Part shown: one piece after another, positions 61,801 through 64,000 of the stretch
How the letters are laid out: every line of letters begins with the position of its first letter
How positions within the stretch are numbered: the stretch's first letter is position 1
Assembly (NCBI GenBank): GCA_032207245.1
Contig: CM063508.1
Span: 89,865,390 to 89,929,389 of the forward strand
Reading direction: 5' to 3'
DNA from: Pardosa pseudoannulata
Taxonomy: Eukaryota; Arthropoda; Arachnida; Araneae; Lycosidae
Length of the DNA stretch: 64,000 nucleotides
Translations under genes and position numbers: made by a program
Notes under the pieces: model-generated
What the model was told of the DNA's origin: nothing
Databases searched by the model: none
Seen by the model: only the letters and a program-made list of their open reading frames with translations

Positions 61801-62845
61801 ATATAATAAAATTATGTGCTTAAAAATGCATTATTTTATAACTCTGAGTAAAATGTAATGCCCTGTCATCCAAAATACTATTGGTTGCCAAATATGGTAG
61901 CCCAAAGTTATACTTAATCAAATGAGCTGCATAGGTTATTATATTGAATCTGTTCCTTATACTAATATTAAAAGCCCGTCATTGCAAATAGTAGAATTTT
62001 ATTTATGAATATTAAAATTTCCAATTTAGAATGAAAACTTGCCACTCAAAACATACCCCTTTAAACCTTTCCATAGTAATAAATGAAAAATTAAAGACAA
62101 GAGTAGAGAATGAGTGCTATTATATTTGTATTTCTAATTCAGTATGAAAATAATTTTATACTGTGAAAGTTGTCTTCTAGTTAATATTAAAAAGTGCTAA
62201 TCATGAATCACCTCCTAAAATTTTAAAGATCTCTAAGAAAGGAATATCAACAATACTATAGATGTTTGAATTAAAGTAACATTTGGAAAATGCTTATAAT
62301 AAGAGTTTAATTCCTGTGTCAGTTTCAGTTATATAGTTAACAATCAGCCATATTTATTTGTTTTTATTTAACTTTCCTTATTGATTACAGTTAATTCAAA
62401 TTTATAATTTCTTCATGTTGATACCATAATGTATATTCAATAAATTTAAAATGAATTGAAATTTTTTGTATTTTTAATGAGCTGGATAATAAGAAAAAAT
62501 AAATAATTGTTTGATTTTGTGCAAGTAAACTTTAAAAGAATTTCTTTATTGCATTGCTCATGTGAAAATATATAGTATAACTTTTATAAGTAATTAATTT
62601 TTTTTATGTGCATATTTTCAATTTTCCTTGTGTTTATATTTGTTCCTACATACAAATAAGGACTTATATGCAAATATATAGTACAGTAGTTTTATTGTGA
62701 ATTTTTCTTTATTTCTTTTTTAAGTACCAGCACAAGAAGGTGAAAGACAAGAAATAACTGTACAATCCACTCAAAGTGCCCCTTGCATTCAGTATGTAGA
62801 TGAAGGAGGTGGGACAAATGTGTTTTCTTCTTCAAATAACCATAT
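58684..62845 (+). CDS. Probable RFX1/2/3-type transcription factor, 5' coding exons
   Basis: Three exons, 58684-58860, 60939-61143 and 62725-62845, join in phases 0 and 1 and leave phase 2 at a GTAAGT donor, so the gene continues past the window. The 167 codons are rich in Gln, Ser, Thr and Ala, as in RFX activation regions. CIQYVDEGGGTNVFSSS resembles the VQYVEG-DTVYTNG segment that precedes the DNA-binding domain in vertebrate RFX1-3. RFX proteins bind X-box sites (GTTGCC-AT-GGCAAC) and control ciliary genes in animals. The winged-helix domain is not in the window, so identity is inferred from one short motif and composition; another Gln-rich factor is possible. The start is taken at ATG 58684 because the frame upstream reads as hydrophobic, non-conserved sequence. 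Confidence 0.55.
58714..58727. promoter_or_regulatory. X-box-like RFX site inside exon 1
   Basis: GTTGCCATGACAAC differs from the palindromic X-box GTTGCCATGGCAAC at one base and keeps the AT spacer. A weaker relative, GTTGTTATGCCAAC, lies at 58678-58691 across the chosen start codon. Confidence 0.45.
58861..60938. other. RFX-like intron 1
   Basis: AT-rich; holds a SINE body fragment at 60688-60741. A C run occurs near 59491. Confidence 0.5.
60688..60741 (+). repeat. SINE body fragment
   Basis: CCCAGTCTCATTAGCCCTCA and GTAGACTGTAGTGCTCCAAACC match the 3' body of the SINE at 4532-4641 and 29466-29612. Confidence 0.6.
60939..61143 (+). CDS. RFX-like exon 2
   Basis: After TTTTTTAG: AIKTSTQTSTPQEITTQVPQ, LAKVLVPAQVAVV, LFQALTAQSAPHFIALT plus G before GTAATT. 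Confidence 0.7.
61144..62724. other. RFX-like intron 2, nothing recognised
   Basis: AT-rich with a short (GT)n near 61635-61652. No exon. Confidence 0.5.
62725..62845 (+). CDS. RFX-like exon 3
   Basis: After TTTTTTAAG: PAQEGERQEITVQSTQS, CIQYVDEGGGTNVFSSSNNH plus AT before GTAAGT. Confidence 0.7.
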
Positions 62846-64000
62846 GTAAGTAAATATTCTCTAAGGTTTGTTTAGATAACATTAAAATATTATAATAATA
62901 ATTTACTAAACCTTGATACAATATTTTAATAACAATTAAAGCTTTACTAAGAGAAATTAAGACTTTACTAACTCTTAATTTCTTTTAAGCTACCATAATA
63001 TCAGACTCTTGGTTTCACTTCATTCATAACATTTTGTATTTCTACATAAGTATCTTTGACTTACGAAATGTAAATATGTTCAGTAGTTATTAATTTCTAT
63101 TCATTTTGTAATTCTATTACCTTTGATTTTATGTTTAACTTGTTGCTGAGATGTGGTGCAGCTTATGTTGTTTGCATTCCTTTTATTTAGATCAGGCATT
63201 GCAGCTTTTAGAAATAGGATTTATATAGGACTGTGGGCTGCATAGAACTATTATAGGGCTGAGTTCCGTAGTATTAATATTCATGAAAATTTTAAAAAGT
63301 GGACACATCTTTTTTATTTTAACCTGTGTGTTATTTTAATTAAATGTCAATATAAAATGTATAAGAATAAATATAAAATGCAAAATAACTTAATATTCCT
63401 TATTAATTAATATTAATAATCCAGTCTCTATGGTCCTATGTCTGAGCAACAAAGTCACAATCATTTGGTGATGATAGGAGTGGCTATGCTTGTGGTAGTA
63501 GAGAGGGTAAGCACAACAGGAGTCATCAGATATAATTTACTATAAAAAAAAACAAGTAAAAATAAATAAAACCCTCATGTTAGTGTGAGGCCCAGTGTCA
63601 CAGTAAAGCACAATAAATAGAACAAACAAATTTTACCAAGAAGCTAGATTCAAAATATTTGGAAAATTCATTGCAGGCCATACAAAATCAAGATGCAGAC
63701 AATGATTCAACCACTGGGCTACATATTATGCATGCCTAATTTAGATTATACTTGGTGCAACTAGTATTACCTTTACAGTAGTTATGGTTTCTTTGCTTAT
63801 GTATACTGGTGCTTGTGGCGAAGTCTATTGGGGTATGCTTTGTTGTGTTAATACATTTTTCTGCATTTGGTTATTGTTTTAGTTGCTAAAATAGATATTT
63901 TTCTGGTAAATGAAGTAATGGTTCTTTGAAACAACAGAATGTATAACACTTGTTTTCTTTATTCTATGCATTCTTTTCATATAATGTTTTGATAATTATA
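62846..64000. other. RFX-like intron 3 (partial)
   Basis: The block at about 63140-63760 is less AT-rich ('gtgggctgcatag', 'gtagagagggtaag') and may be an old repeat, but no family or frame was recognised. Confidence 0.4.

Overview
This is an AT-rich animal nuclear locus. It has spliced genes with long introns, GT-AG junctions, many (AT)n microsatellites and decayed DNA transposons and SINEs. There are no bacterial operons, CRISPR arrays or phage genes. The conserved proteins and a vertebrate-like intron-rich gene structure suggest an arthropod outside the fast-evolving insects, possibly a chelicerate. That placement is inference; nothing here fixes the species.

Four genes can be supported by reading exons across introns. 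(1) 757-3595, minus strand: the first two coding exons of WASHC5 (strumpellin); the rest lies left of the window. (2) 4234-9929, plus: a complete four-exon nucleotide-sugar transporter of the SLC35A2/A3 group, closest by eye to the UDP-galactose transporter, 350 codons. (3) 16056-41200, minus: a complete 17-exon DNAJC2 (zuotin/MPP11) gene, 616 codons, with J domain, charged central region and two SANT domains; all exon phases join. (4) 58684-62845, plus: the 5' three coding exons of a Gln/Ser/Thr-rich protein that looks like the N-terminal activation region of an RFX1/2/3-type transcription factor; it continues past the right edge.

WASHC5 and the transporter are head to head across about 640 bp. 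The transporter and DNAJC2 are tail to tail. DNAJC2 starts next to a CpG-bearing block (41640-41776) that could also serve a plus-strand transcript, perhaps a distant 5' exon of the RFX-like gene. The genes do not form one pathway: endosomal actin control, Golgi sugar import, ribosome-associated chaperoning and transcription.

The rest is intron and intergenic DNA rich in mobile-element remains. These are a pair of related hAT-type elements (1382-2961 and 12889-13590), a hAT with a transposase tail (26486-27309), a CAGGC-ended element with subterminal AGTGAC repeats (25195-25889), a mariner relic with an insert (34397-36206), a Tc1-type relic with a pogo/Tigger-type element inside it (44620-46675), an unassigned inverted-repeat element (49164-50010), a TTAA-flanked element carrying a Tc1 copy (50590-53805), a palindromic TTAA MITE (55845-56064), LINE fragments (27582-28010, 48572-48760), a tRNA-derived SINE family in at least five pieces, and several near-perfect short hairpins.

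No wholly new multi-gene system was found. The most interesting items are X-box-like sites over the start of the RFX-like gene, the CAGGC element with its subterminal repeats, the unassigned 49164-50010 element and the set of perfect intronic hairpins.
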